Shown here one piece after another: positions 9,064 to 18,273 of a stretch of 64,000 bases of DNA. The notes under the pieces are model-generated. The model searched no databases. It had not been told where the DNA came from and saw only the letters and a program-made list of their open reading frames with translations. The DNA comes from Lachnospiraceae bacterium. GTDB taxonomy: Bacteria; Bacillota_A; Clostridia; Lachnospirales; Lachnospiraceae. Both the position numbers and the translations under genes were made by a program. The stretch lies in NCBI GenBank assembly GCA_017626435.1, contig JAGAIR010000002.1, forward strand, positions 310,001 to 374,000, read 5' to 3'. Each line of letters begins with the position of its first letter. Positions within the stretch are counted from its first letter, which is position 1.

Positions 9064-9618
9064 CTAAACTCTCTTCAAATATTCTCCAGTACGTGTATCA
9101 ATACTGATACGGTCACCTGTCTCTACAAAGAGAGGAACCTGTACAACAGCTCCTGTTTCTACAGTAGCAGGTTTGCTGGCACCCTGGGCAGTGTCACCCT
9201 TAAAACCAGGCTCAGTCTCTGTAATCTCCAGTTCGACAAAGAGAGGCGGCTCAATTGCAAATACCTCACCATTATGAGAAAGCATCTTTACCATTTCGTT
9301 CTCTTTTACAAACTTTAAAGAATCCCCAACCTGATCTGCTGTCATATCAATCTGGTCATATGTCTCTGTATTCATAAAATGATACATATCATCGCTGTAC
9401 AGATACTGCATATCGGCACGGTCAATATGAGCCTGTGGACATTTCTCGGTAGGACGGAATGTCCGCTCTATCACACCACCATTCTTAATATTTTTAAGCT
9501 TTGTTCTTACAAACGCTGCACCCTTACCTGGCTTAACGTGCTGAAACTCGATAACCTGATATACGTTTCCTTCTACCTCGATGGTCAAACCATTTCTAAA
9601 ATCACCTGCTGATACCAT
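9064..9618 (-). CDS. efp: Translation elongation factor P
   Basis: Binds ribosomes stalled at polyproline stretches and promotes peptide-bond formation. The 184-residue protein has the full three-domain EF-P layout: KOW-like domain I with the tip KPGKG (Lys32 is the position modified in many bacteria), OB domain II, and C-terminal OB domain III ending in a typical [17 protein letters not shown] signature. The ATG at 9618 follows a well-placed AAGGAGG. It lies about 90 bases downstream of aroK on the same strand and is closed by the terminator at 8955-8992. No EpmA/EpmB-type modifying enzyme is seen nearby. Confidence 0.97.
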   Translation of the reverse strand: MVSAGDFRNGLTIEVEGNVYQVIEFQHVKPGKGAAFVRTKLKNIKNGGVIERTFRPTEKCPQAHIDRADMQYLYSDDMYHFMNTETYDQIDMTADQVGDSLKFVKENEMVKMLSHNGEVFAIEPPLFVELEITETEPGFKGDTAQGASKPATVETGAVVQVPLFVETGDRISIDTRTGEYLKRV

Positions 9619-9709
9619 GATATAAAATCCTCCTTAATGTAATGACGGAAAAATTCCGCACAATCCTATAACTAGTTTATATGAAACTGTAAGATTTTTC
9701 AAGTGTTTT

Positions 9710-10222
9710 TCAAATAAGCTCTGTTATTTTTTCTGCTACCTGCCTTGGCGACAATTCATCGGTTCTGACTTCTATATCTGCAGCTGCTCTGTAACCGGGC
9801 ATTCTTGCTGCCAAAAGCTGCGCAATGTACTCCACATTCATGTTACCATTCAGTAACGGCCGGTGGGTACTATCCTTCACATGTTCATAAATCGTTTCCG
9901 GAACTGCACTCAACAAAATAATCTTTCCCTGCCGCTTCATTTTCTCTACATTTTCTGAGCGAAGTGCCATACCACCTCCACAGGATACAATACATGGAGA
10001 TAACTCTGAAACCTGGTCTAAAAGTTCCGTTTCTGTCTGACGGAAGGCTTCCTCCCCTCTCTCCTCAAAAATCCTGGCAATAGACATTCCTTCCTGTTCT
10101 ACGATCAAAGCATCTGTATCAATCTCCCTGACGCCCAGTTTTCTGCTTAATGCCCTGGAAACACTGGTCTTGCCAACCCCCATAAATCCAATTAAAAATA
10201 TATGCTCTGTCAGCTTATTCAT
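9710..10222 (-). CDS. aroK: Shikimate kinase
   Basis: Phosphorylates shikimate at the 3-hydroxyl with ATP. The product of about 170 residues has the P-loop GFMGVGKTS, the shikimate-binding DTD motif (REIDTDALI), the conserved Arg in FRQTE, and the GGG loop (VSCGGGMALR), followed by the lid with THRPLL. It begins soon after the aroD stop; the ATG at 10222 is preferred over a TTG at 10234, which sits directly on the AGGAAGG box. aroD and aroK are adjacent and probably co-transcribed with efp. Confidence 0.94.
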   Translation of the reverse strand: MNKLTEHIFLIGFMGVGKTSVSRALSRKLGVREIDTDALIVEQEGMSIARIFEERGEEAFRQTETELLDQVSELSPCIVSCGGGMALRSENVEKMKRQGKIILLSAVPETIYEHVKDSTHRPLLNGNMNVEYIAQLLAARMPGYRAAADIEVRTDELSPRQVAEKITELI

Positions 10223-10242
10223 TTTCCGTCTCAACCTTCCTT

Positions 10243-11049
10243 CTACTGATAATTCTGATGGATCACATCCAGCACCTCTTCCAGCCTGTTCACTGCAAGC
10301 TGTCCCGGAGCACTGGCCTGCCCAATACTTCCAAAGGTCACAGCTGAACCAAAGGCTTCGCCGATCATACGGCTGATACTTCCCATCTTCCCCATAGACA
10401 TTGTGATCAAAGGCTTGTTGAGCTTTTCACTCTCCTCCAGGGTAAATGTCATCAGTCTCAATACATCCGTTTTGTTTTGTGGCATAACCGCCATTTTGGG
10501 AATATCCACTCCTGTGTCTGCTATCATTTCCATTCTGTCAATCAGTTCTTCACTAGGTGGTGTCAGTTCAAAATTATGATAAGAACCTACGATCAGAACC
10601 TTTTCCTGCAGCTTTTGGATCCACTCTTTCAAAGAATCTGTTTCTGCCTGTATCTGGATATCCTGTGATACCCGAAGACGTTCTTCATAGGATGGACTCA
10701 TAAAGATTTCCACATCGACCATATGGGCATAACCGCTTTCTGCAATTCTTTCCAGCAATTCTCTATATGCCTCTACCGAAATCTCCCGGTTGCCTCCCTC
10801 CGCACTAGTCCGAAATGTCACAAGCAAAGGCTTATTTCCAAGGGACATTTTCAGACGGTGCAGAGTTTCCTGCACCATATCCCATTGCTCTACATCCTCA
10901 TAAAAGTCAATGCGCCACTCTACTATATCAATCCGCTTCTGTAATAAAATGTCTGCAGCTGCAATAATCGCTTTCCGTGTTGTTTCAGTAATAGAAGCAC
11001 AAATTTTCGGCTTTCCGCTTCCGATAGAAACCTCTCCAACCTGAACCAT
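10243..11049 (-). CDS. aroD: 3-dehydroquinate dehydratase, type I
   Basis: Dehydrates 3-dehydroquinate to 3-dehydroshikimate by a Schiff-base mechanism. The predicted 268-residue TIM barrel has the substrate-binding VEWRIDFYE, the catalytic His in SYHNFELTP, the Schiff-base Lys in PKMAVMPQN, and SMGKMGSISRMIGE near the C-terminus. All active-site residues of the type I family are present. The frame is open 40 codons further upstream, but the ATG at 11049 has AAGGAGAG at a suitable distance and gives the usual family length (about 250-260). It is the first gene of aroD-aroK. Confidence 0.94.
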   Translation of the reverse strand: MVQVGEVSIGSGKPKICASITETTRKAIIAAADILLQKRIDIVEWRIDFYEDVEQWDMVQETLHRLKMSLGNKPLLVTFRTSAEGGNREISVEAYRELLERIAESGYAHMVDVEIFMSPSYEERLRVSQDIQIQAETDSLKEWIQKLQEKVLIVGSYHNFELTPPSEELIDRMEMIADTGVDIPKMAVMPQNKTDVLRLMTFTLEESEKLNKPLITMSMGKMGSISRMIGEAFGSAVTFGSIGQASAPGQLAVNRLEEVLDVIHQNYQ

Positions 11050-11226
11050 AGATCCATTCTCTCCTTTCTCTTCTCTGTAAATACAGTATTTCTCTAACCG
11101 TAAACCCCCGCCACCACTCATATATGTGAAAAAAGCCGCTACAACAAACAGTCCATACAGACATCCCAAATAGACTATAAATTGTAACAGCTTACACTGA
11201 TACTCCCTCTTTTACTCTTGAAAACG

Positions 11227-11340
11227 CTATTCGTCTTCCAAGACATCTTTTACACCCGCAGTCACTGCCGTAATGATCCCAGCAATCACAGCCACAACAA
11301 TCACAACAAGTAATAGAATGCCTCCAATTAATGCAACCAT
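11227..11340 (-). CDS. 37-residue membrane peptide, unknown function
   Basis: A small ORF from the ATG at 11340 to a TAG at 11227. It encodes one hydrophobic helix (residues 4-28, mostly Val/Ile/Leu/Gly) and a short acidic tail ending VLEDE. GGAAAGGTTGG lies upstream. It lies between the ilvC terminator and aroD, on the same strand as both. A Cys-rich 68-residue ORF overlaps it in another frame (11192-11398); I prefer the 37-residue frame because a single clean transmembrane helix with a charged tail is a common small-protein pattern. Function unknown; it could be a regulator of a neighbouring membrane protein or a spurious ORF. Confidence 0.5.
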   Translation of the reverse strand: MVALIGGILLLVVIVVAVIAGIITAVTAGVKDVLEDE

Positions 11341-11443
11341 GCCATCCAACCTTTCCAAAAATTAACTTTTTTCTTATTATAGACAATCTCTTCCACAAAG
11401 TAAAGATACCACATGTTAAAATAAAATGAAGATTCCTGAAAAT

Positions 11444-11480
11444 AAAAAAGGATTGCCATATTATTATGACAATCCTTTTA
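11444..11480 (-). terminator. Intrinsic terminator of ilvC
   Basis: AAAAGGATTG (11446-11455) pairs with CAATCCTTTT (11470-11479), with extra pairing inside the loop. Plus-strand A residues give the T tail on the minus strand. It starts about 30 bases after the ilvC stop. Confidence 0.8.
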
Positions 11481-11508
11481 AGATTCTATGTTTTATTTTA
11501 TAGAAAAA

Positions 11509-12543
<1,035 letters not shown>

Positions 12544-12561
12544 CTAAAAAAAATGATTTAA

Positions 12562-12626
12562 AGTTGTCATACAACTCATTCAATTTGTATGACAACTATT
12601 GTAAAACTATTTCTTGTTCTTGTCAA
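12562..12626 (-). promoter_or_regulatory. ilvC promoter with overlapping FadR-type operator
   Basis: Minus strand: -35 TTGACA (12621-12626), 17-base spacer, -10 TACAAT (12598-12603). The -35 lies inside the last codons of the upstream GntR-family gene. Directly after the -10 comes a perfect 13-bp inverted repeat (12562-12574 and 12585-12597). Each arm contains an 11-bp site fitting the FadR-subfamily pattern TNGTNNNACNA (TTGTCATACAA and TTGTATGACAA). The predicted transcript start (about 12591) falls inside the repeat, so binding would block initiation. The repeat followed by T8 could also fold as a weak terminator for the regulator gene. Confidence 0.75.
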
Positions 12627-13356
12627 CAGGAACTTTATCACTTTTCGTACTATCCTCCTGCCATGACAGCTGTTCTGTCAAAAATGCATGATGGAGATGG
12701 ATGGTCACAGCACTTTTTAATGCCTGGGAATCCCTTTTTTCCAAAAAATTCATAATCATAATATGATCCTTATAGGCGTCTTCCGCAATGACATCCAGGT
12801 TAAAATCTAATGCAAAGGTTTTTTCAATCGTCTCGGTCAGCATTGGCATAAAACGACTGATAAAGTCATTGTGGGAAGCTTTGAGTATGGCACCATGGAA
12901 AGCACTTTCTGATTCGATCCGCTCACTCCCCGTAGGATTTTCCAGCAAATGACGCTGGCATTCCTTCCCCAGTTCCAGAATATGAGCAATTTCTTCATTG
13001 CTGGCTCTTTTGCAGGCAAGTGCTGCCGCCTCTGGTTCGAAAATCATTCTTGTCTCATATAGATCGCGCAGTGTCACCTTCATGTCAGAAAAATTCTGCA
13101 TACCAAGCCCACTGCCTGCATACCGGTCTAACTGTTCTGCCACAAAGGTCCCCTTTCCCCGGTGAACGATCAGAACTCCTTCAGAAACAAGAGTCCTGAT
13201 TGCTTCCCGCAAGGTAGTCCTGCTGACTCCCAGTTTTTCGGACAACTCGTTTTCATTGGGAAGTTTTTCCCCATATTGATATGCCTGTTCCTTTAAAATC
13301 AAATTTCTCAATATATCAGCTGTGCGCTGCGATAAATTTTCCTTTTCGCCCTGCAT
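12607..13356 (-). CDS. GntR-family transcriptional regulator, FadR subfamily
   Basis: A 249-residue protein with an N-terminal winged helix (about residues 8-75: GEKLPNENELSEKLGVSRTT, then REAIRTLVSEGVLIVHRGKGTFV) and a C-terminal all-helical FCD ligand domain carrying the usual Asp/His metal-site pattern (ETRMIFEPEAAALA, ESAFHGAI). FadR-subfamily proteins sense small organic acids or amino acids. It lies between the M20 amidohydrolase and ilvC, with a perfect FadR-type inverted repeat right behind its stop at the ilvC promoter, so ilvC is its most likely target. It may also respond to the nitrogen-scavenging operon. The ligand is unknown. Confidence 0.9.
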   Translation of the reverse strand: MQGEKENLSQRTADILRNLILKEQAYQYGEKLPNENELSEKLGVSRTTLREAIRTLVSEGVLIVHRGKGTFVAEQLDRYAGSGLGMQNFSDMKVTLRDLYETRMIFEPEAAALACKRASNEEIAHILELGKECQRHLLENPTGSERIESESAFHGAILKASHNDFISRFMPMLTETIEKTFALDFNLDVIAEDAYKDHIMIMNFLEKRDSQALKSAVTIHLHHAFLTEQLSWQEDSTKSDKVPVDKNKK

Positions 13357-13464
13357 GTTTACCCCTCACTTCATCCGCTTCCTGTTTTCTGCTAAAAAAC
13401 AGTTATTTAATAAATGCTGTATCAGTATAACACACACAGTCAAATGGTTCTATCGTTATCTCAT

Positions 13465-14697
13465 TTAATTTTCTGATTCATCAATCTTCAGCAGAGTCTG
13501 CAGTAAAACATTCGCTCCTTTGACACAATTTTCCACCGGAGTATATTCCAGTTCACAATGACTATGCCCCTCTATGCTGGGTACGAATATCATGGTAGTC
13601 GGTACCACATCACACAGATATTGTGCATCATGACCGGCACCGCTGTACATTCTCCTGCAGGAATAACCATACTCCTCTGCACTTTTCTCTACCTCATCCA
13701 CAAAACGGCTGCAAAATCTCACTGTCTTTCTCGCCCACGCTTCCCGAAAAGTCACCTGGCATTTTTCAATCACTTCCGGCATAGAATGGATGACCTCTAC
13801 TACCTGCTTCATCACCGCTTCTTCCTTATGACGGGAATCCAGAGTCATTTTTACCATCCCCGGAATAATGGTATGTATATTGGGATGAGCAGAAATCTTT
13901 CCTGTAGTATAAACAAGCTCACCGTCCAGCTGGTCCAGCTTCTCATGAAGATACTCCACAGCCTTGGCACATGCATACAAAGCATCCTTTCTGTATTTCA
14001 TCGGAAAAGTTCCAGCGTGGTCTGCCTGTCCCTGAAAAGTGAATTCATAATTTACCATTCCACAGACTCCTTCTACCACACCGATATCATATCCCTCGGA
14101 GTCCAGGACGGGTCCCTGCTCGGCATGAAGCTCTATACAGGCTGCTGTTTTTTCCGGATCCATTCGGTTTGCTATGTCCCCTTTCCAGCCACTTTCCTCC
14201 AGTGCATCTCTAAAAGTATATCCTGGAATATCTTTTGCCTCACTTTTTAACATTTCTTCTTTTTTAAATTTCCCGCATACGACACCGGAAGACATCATTG
14301 CCGGTTCAAATCTGGCTCCCTCCTCATTCGTCCATACCACTACCGTGATGGGATGACGATGGGGAATATTCTCTGTTACGATAGTTTCCACCGCTTCTAT
14401 AGCAGAAAGAACACCTAATACTCCATCATAATTTCCTCCCTGGCGCACAGAATCCAGATGAGAGCCTGTTAATATAGCCGGCAGTTCTTCCGTTCCCGGT
14501 ATTGTCGCATAGATATTTGCCATATCATCGGTCACCACAGAAGCCCCCAGTGCCTCCATCCTTTTTTTCACCTCCTGGCGCGCAGCAAGTGCCTCCTTGG
14601 ATAAGGAAAGACGGGTAATACCACCGTTTCCCGTATCTCCAAAGGTACTAAATATTTCTATTTTTTCTTTCATTCTCTCATAACTACAGCTATTCAT
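13465..14697 (-). CDS. M20-family amidohydrolase (allantoate amidohydrolase / N-carbamoyl-L-amino acid hydrolase type)
   Basis: Predicted dinuclear metal enzyme that removes a carbamoyl or ureido group, releasing ammonia and carbon dioxide. The 410-residue protein has the metal motifs TGSHLDSV and GGNYDGVLG, the catalytic pair WTNEEGARF, LHAEQGPVL, and the C-terminal SGAGHDAQ and EGHSHCELEYT; the dimerisation domain lies between. These motifs define the hydantoinase/carbamoylase branch, which covers allantoate amidohydrolase, ureidoglycolate-type enzymes, beta-ureidopropionase and N-carbamoylase; sequence alone does not choose between them. GGAGG precedes the ATG at 14697. It is the last gene after a urea/amide-type ABC importer, 49 bases from urtE, which supports a role in using an imported ureide. 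Confidence 0.9.
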   Translation of the reverse strand: MNSCSYERMKEKIEIFSTFGDTGNGGITRLSLSKEALAARQEVKKRMEALGASVVTDDMANIYATIPGTEELPAILTGSHLDSVRQGGNYDGVLGVLSAIEAVETIVTENIPHRHPITVVVWTNEEGARFEPAMMSSGVVCGKFKKEEMLKSEAKDIPGYTFRDALEESGWKGDIANRMDPEKTAACIELHAEQGPVLDSEGYDIGVVEGVCGMVNYEFTFQGQADHAGTFPMKYRKDALYACAKAVEYLHEKLDQLDGELVYTTGKISAHPNIHTIIPGMVKMTLDSRHKEEAVMKQVVEVIHSMPEVIEKCQVTFREAWARKTVRFCSRFVDEVEKSAEEYGYSCRRMYSGAGHDAQYLCDVVPTTMIFVPSIEGHSHCELEYTPVENCVKGANVLLQTLLKIDESEN

Positions 14698-14746
14698 GAT
14701 TTTCCTCCTATACAGTTACCCGGTATGATCGCTTCTGCAGCTTTTA

Positions 14747-15442
14747 TCACACACTGATGTATTTCTGGCTTACCTCATCTGTCAGACCATCCATATTTCC
14801 CTCTGCCACTACCGAGCCCTTCTGTAAAATAAGAAAGCGGTCTGCCAGTTTCCTGGCAAAATGCAGATTCTGTTCCACAACAATAATCGGTACATTTTTC
14901 TCTTCATGATAACGGCTCAAGATACCAGCAATCTCAGACACGATATTCGGCTGGATCCCCTCAGTAGGCTCGTCTAAAATCAAGATTTTTGGTTCACTCA
15001 TCAACGCCCTGGCAATGGCAAGCTGTTGTTGCTGCCCTCCCGACAACACACCACCTTTTCGCTTTAAATGCTGTGGAAGAATCGGAAAATATTCGAAGAT
15101 TTCCTCCACCTTTTTTTCATAATCTACTTTATGCGCATAAGCTCCCAGCTCCAGATTTTCCTTTACTGTCAACTGTGGAATGATTTCTCTTCCCTGGGGA
15201 ACATATGCGATCCCCTGACGGGAACGCTCATACGGGCGCATTTTTGTAACATTTTTTTCATCCAGATAAATGCTGCCCGCATTGGCATCCAGCAGACCAA
15301 TGATACTTTTTAACAATGTCGTCTTTCCCACACCATTTCTCCCCAAAATAACCAGTTTTTCATTATTCTGTATCTGGAATGAAACATTGTATATAACCTG
15401 GCTTTTTCCGTAACTGACTGATACGTCTTCTACTTTTAACAT
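14747..15442 (-). CDS. urtE: Urea/amide-type ABC transporter ATP-binding protein (UrtE-like)
   Basis: One of two cytoplasmic ATPases of a branched-chain-amino-acid/urea-type importer. About 231 residues with Walker A GRNGVGKTT, the UrtE/LivF-typical IAYVPQGREI, signature LSGGQQQQLAIARAL, Walker B ILILDEPTEGIQ, and VVEQNLHFA containing the H-loop. The start at 15442 has GGAGG five bases upstream; the frame is open to 15472 and would then overlap urtD. It follows urtD directly and precedes the amidohydrolase. UrtE and LivF are close relatives; the PQGREIIPQLTV text and gene order favour UrtE. Confidence 0.88.
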   Translation of the reverse strand: MLKVEDVSVSYGKSQVIYNVSFQIQNNEKLVILGRNGVGKTTLLKSIIGLLDANAGSIYLDEKNVTKMRPYERSRQGIAYVPQGREIIPQLTVKENLELGAYAHKVDYEKKVEEIFEYFPILPQHLKRKGGVLSGGQQQQLAIARALMSEPKILILDEPTEGIQPNIVSEIAGILSRYHEEKNVPIIVVEQNLHFARKLADRFLILQKGSVVAEGNMDGLTDEVSQKYISV

Positions 15443-15461
15443 AATATCCTCCATTCCGACT

Positions 15462-16205
15462 CTACTCGTCATCCGTCTTTAGATATACACGGATTACCTC
15501 TGGATTGGAGGTAATCTCATTATAATCTCCCTCTGCCAGAATTTCTCCCTGACTCAGAACAGTTATCTTCTGTGAAATCTGTTTTACAAAATCAATATCA
15601 TGCTCTACAACGATCAATGTCTTATCTTTCATTACATTTAAGATCAGCTCTCCTGTTTTATATGTCTCATCTGCAGTCATTCCTGCTGTAGGCTCATCCA
15701 GTGTAATGATTTCCGGCTTCTGTGCAAGAACCATTCCGATTTCCAGCCACTGCCTCTGTCCATGGGATAAATAGGTCGGCATAATGTTTTTCTGCTCTTT
15801 CAGGTTGATCTGCTCCAGGATTTCATCCATTTCGTCCCGGATCTGTTTCTTTCTGCGGTAAGTAAATGTTTTTCCCAATGTACTGAATCCAGATAATGCA
15901 ACTTCTATGTTTTCCTCCACAGTCATATAATCAAATACATTTGGACCCTGAAATTTCCTTCCTACTCTGTACTTGCTGGAAATAACATACGGATCTTTTC
16001 CTGCAATATTTTCTCCCTCCAGAAAAATCCCTCCATAGGTAGGCTTCGTCTTTCCCGTGATCATGTCAATAATTGTTGTTTTTCCCGCTCCATTCGGTCC
16101 GATCAGTGTACGCAGCTCTCCCTTGTTGATTGTCATATTCACTTCATTGACCGCACGAAATCCGCTAAATTCTACTGTCAGGTTTTTCAAATCAAGATAT
16201 CCCAT
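15462..16205 (-). CDS. urtD: Urea/amide-type ABC transporter ATP-binding protein (UrtD-like)
   Basis: The larger ATPase partner (LivG/UrtD class), 247 residues. Walker A GPNGAGKTTIID, then the UrtD-typical ISSKYRVGRKFQGPNVFDYM, signature SHGQRQWLEIGMVLA, Walker B IITLDEPTAGMT and H-loop VVEHDIDFV. The SHGQRQWLEI form of the signature is typical for UrtD rather than LivG (SYGQQRRLEI). AGGAGG precedes the ATG at 16205. It probably pairs with UrtE on the UrtB/UrtC permease. Confidence 0.9.
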   Translation of the reverse strand: MGYLDLKNLTVEFSGFRAVNEVNMTINKGELRTLIGPNGAGKTTIIDMITGKTKPTYGGIFLEGENIAGKDPYVISSKYRVGRKFQGPNVFDYMTVEENIEVALSGFSTLGKTFTYRRKKQIRDEMDEILEQINLKEQKNIMPTYLSHGQRQWLEIGMVLAQKPEIITLDEPTAGMTADETYKTGELILNVMKDKTLIVVEHDIDFVKQISQKITVLSQGEILAEGDYNEITSNPEVIRVYLKTDDE

Positions 16206-16275
16206 ATTTCCTCCTGTCTATATATACAGCCTCTTTCCTGCTGCTCCGTTTAATGATGCCACCGTTCCTTAAACC

Positions 16276-17328
16276 TCATCTGCCAGCCTGCATCTGTTTT
16301 TTTGTCCTCTGGTTATACTGGAGATTTTTCAGAGAACCGATGACACCATCCGGAAGAAACAGTACAATAGCAATCAAAATAACACCTAATACCAGCTGCC
16401 AGATATCTCCCATGCTGCTTGATAATTTACTCTGGAGGAAACTGACAAACAAAGCACCTATCATGGCACCGGATAAATTACCACGCCCTCCAACTGCCAG
16501 CCAGACAAGAATCATGGTAGAGAAGGAAACACCGGCACTCTCAATAGAGAAAAACGAAGTCATTGGCACATATAGCATGCCTGCATAGCCGGCAACAGCT
16601 CCAGCAATGGCGAATACTGCCATTTTGAATACAGCGGGGTTATATCCCAAAAACTGCAGCCTTGCTTCGTTATCCCTGACAGATTTTATCACCTTTCCAA
16701 AACGGCATTCCGTCAGCCAGAGGCAGAGCAGATAAAGAAGAATCAGAGAAATATATGCAATGTAGTACCACTGAACAATACTGATCCTCTCCCCATGAAT
16801 TGTCAGTTTTCCCAAACCACCGGCAACACCGTTGACACCGCTGGAACCTCCGGTATATACCTGGTTTGTCGTAATAAACAGTTCAAACAGTCCGGCAAAT
16901 GCCAGAGTGATCAGATTATAAAACACACCCTTTATCTTGCTGGTAAAAATAAAATATCCTAAAAATAAAGCAAGTGCCGCTGGTAAAACAATGCCTAATA
17001 CGATTGCAACCGGTATGCTCTGCAATGGCTGGTAAAACCACGGCAGTTTTCCCAGTCCTTTCATAAATGCCGGAAGACCATTCTGACAGGCAAGAGAAAT
17101 GCCGAAGAGATAGCCCCCCACACCGAAAAACACAGCAAACCCCAGATTCATCAGCCCCCCATATCCCCAAAGCAGGTCAAGGGCAAGTGCTACCATCATA
17201 TAGGTTAAAAACTTTCCAAAAATCTGCGTATTATATAAATTTGTCACCATTGGGATCATTGCCAGCAAAACAAACAACAGAAGAGCCAAATATTTATCAA
17301 TGGTGATACTTTTTAATTTCTCTTTCAT
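16276..17328 (-). CDS. urtC: Urea/amide-type ABC transporter permease (UrtC-like)
   Basis: Polytopic permease of about 350 residues with roughly ten hydrophobic segments, LivM/UrtC class. The family motif GLMNLGFAVFFGVGGY follows the first helices, and TSFFSIESAGVSFSTMILVW lies near the C-terminus; the EAA-like stretch carries VKSVRDNEARLQFLGYN. The ATG at 17328 has GGAGG five bases upstream (an ATG at 17340 is contained in that box and less likely). The C-terminus is Lys/Arg/Gln-rich and cytoplasmic. It lies between urtB and urtD with short gaps. Confidence 0.9.
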   Translation of the reverse strand: MKEKLKSITIDKYLALLLFVLLAMIPMVTNLYNTQIFGKFLTYMMVALALDLLWGYGGLMNLGFAVFFGVGGYLFGISLACQNGLPAFMKGLGKLPWFYQPLQSIPVAIVLGIVLPAALALFLGYFIFTSKIKGVFYNLITLAFAGLFELFITTNQVYTGGSSGVNGVAGGLGKLTIHGERISIVQWYYIAYISLILLYLLCLWLTECRFGKVIKSVRDNEARLQFLGYNPAVFKMAVFAIAGAVAGYAGMLYVPMTSFFSIESAGVSFSTMILVWLAVGGRGNLSGAMIGALFVSFLQSKLSSSMGDIWQLVLGVILIAIVLFLPDGVIGSLKNLQYNQRTKKQMQAGR

Positions 17329-17388
17329 TCTATCCTCCATTCCCGCGCATGTTCACGCATAAAATCCTTTGATCTGTCCGTCTGCATG

Positions 17389-18252
17389 TTATCGTTTATC
17401 CTTTGCAGAAAACAACCCCTGTGGTTTGAAGCGGATCAAAATGATGATCACTACGAATATCAGCAGCTTTGCTGTTACCAGACTCATAAAACTCGCCATA
17501 ACAGAAACCGCCTCCTGAATCACCACAGAACCAAAGAAGGAACCTAAAATAGAATTTAATCCACCCAGGATAACAACCAGAAAACTGTCTACCACATAAT
17601 CTGTACCCATTCCGGGAGAAACACTGGAGACCGGTGCAATGAGAATTCCTGCCAGACCTGCCAGAGCACTTCCATAAGAGAATGTGACCTTATCGATCAT
17701 ACTGGAATTGATTCCTAAGCACTGCGTCATTTTCCGGTTCTGTGTAATAGCACGGAGCTGCATACCATAGGATGTTTTATAGAATAAAAACAGAGTAGCA
17801 AGCAGGACAACAACTGCCATAATGATCAAAAACAGATTGTAATACGGGATGGTCACCGCTCCCAGATGGAGGCTTCCCTTAATAGGAACCTCCAGATTCT
17901 GGTTTTCCGGTCCGAATATCATACGGACAATCTGTTGTATGATATAGGTCAGCGCAAAAGTAACCAACAAGGTTTCAGCAACTTTCCCATAAATTTTCCG
18001 GATCAGAAAATGTTCAATCACCGCTCCCAGCAGTCCTGTCAGGACAAAGGATAAAACTGCTGCCAGTGCAAACGGGAGATGAAGTACATTCACACACACA
18101 CAACCACAGTAGGCACCCAGCATGATCAGCTCTCCATGAGCCATATTGACAACATCCAGCATACCAAACGTAATGACCAGACCAATGGCTACCAGAAACA
18201 ATTCTGCGGAACCGCTGATTCCATTAACAAATTGGGATATCACTAATTCCAT
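17389..18252 (-). CDS. urtB: Urea/amide-type ABC transporter permease (UrtB-like)
   Basis: Permease of 287 residues, LivH/UrtB class, with about eight hydrophobic segments. Signature stretches are VNMAHGELIMLGAYCG at the N-terminus, RAITQNRKMTQCLGIN in the cytoplasmic loop, and DSFLVVILGGLNSILGS toward the C-terminus. The N-terminus begins with QFVNGISGSAELFLVAIGL; many UrtB proteins carry a longer periplasmic leader, absent here as in other Gram-positive homologues. It starts 21 bases after urtA and is followed by urtC, so the order A-B-C-D-E is complete. Confidence 0.9.
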   Translation of the reverse strand: MELVISQFVNGISGSAELFLVAIGLVITFGMLDVVNMAHGELIMLGAYCGCVCVNVLHLPFALAAVLSFVLTGLLGAVIEHFLIRKIYGKVAETLLVTFALTYIIQQIVRMIFGPENQNLEVPIKGSLHLGAVTIPYYNLFLIIMAVVVLLATLFLFYKTSYGMQLRAITQNRKMTQCLGINSSMIDKVTFSYGSALAGLAGILIAPVSSVSPGMGTDYVVDSFLVVILGGLNSILGSFFGSVVIQEAVSVMASFMSLVTAKLLIFVVIIILIRFKPQGLFSAKDKR

Positions 18253-18273
18253 ACATACACCGCCTCTCGTCCT

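Noticed and set aside
11192..11398. Cys/Trp-rich 68-residue ORF on the minus strand
   Set aside because: It overlaps the 37-residue membrane peptide in another frame; its composition looks like a frame-shifted reading of a hydrophobic helix, and it has a poor start.
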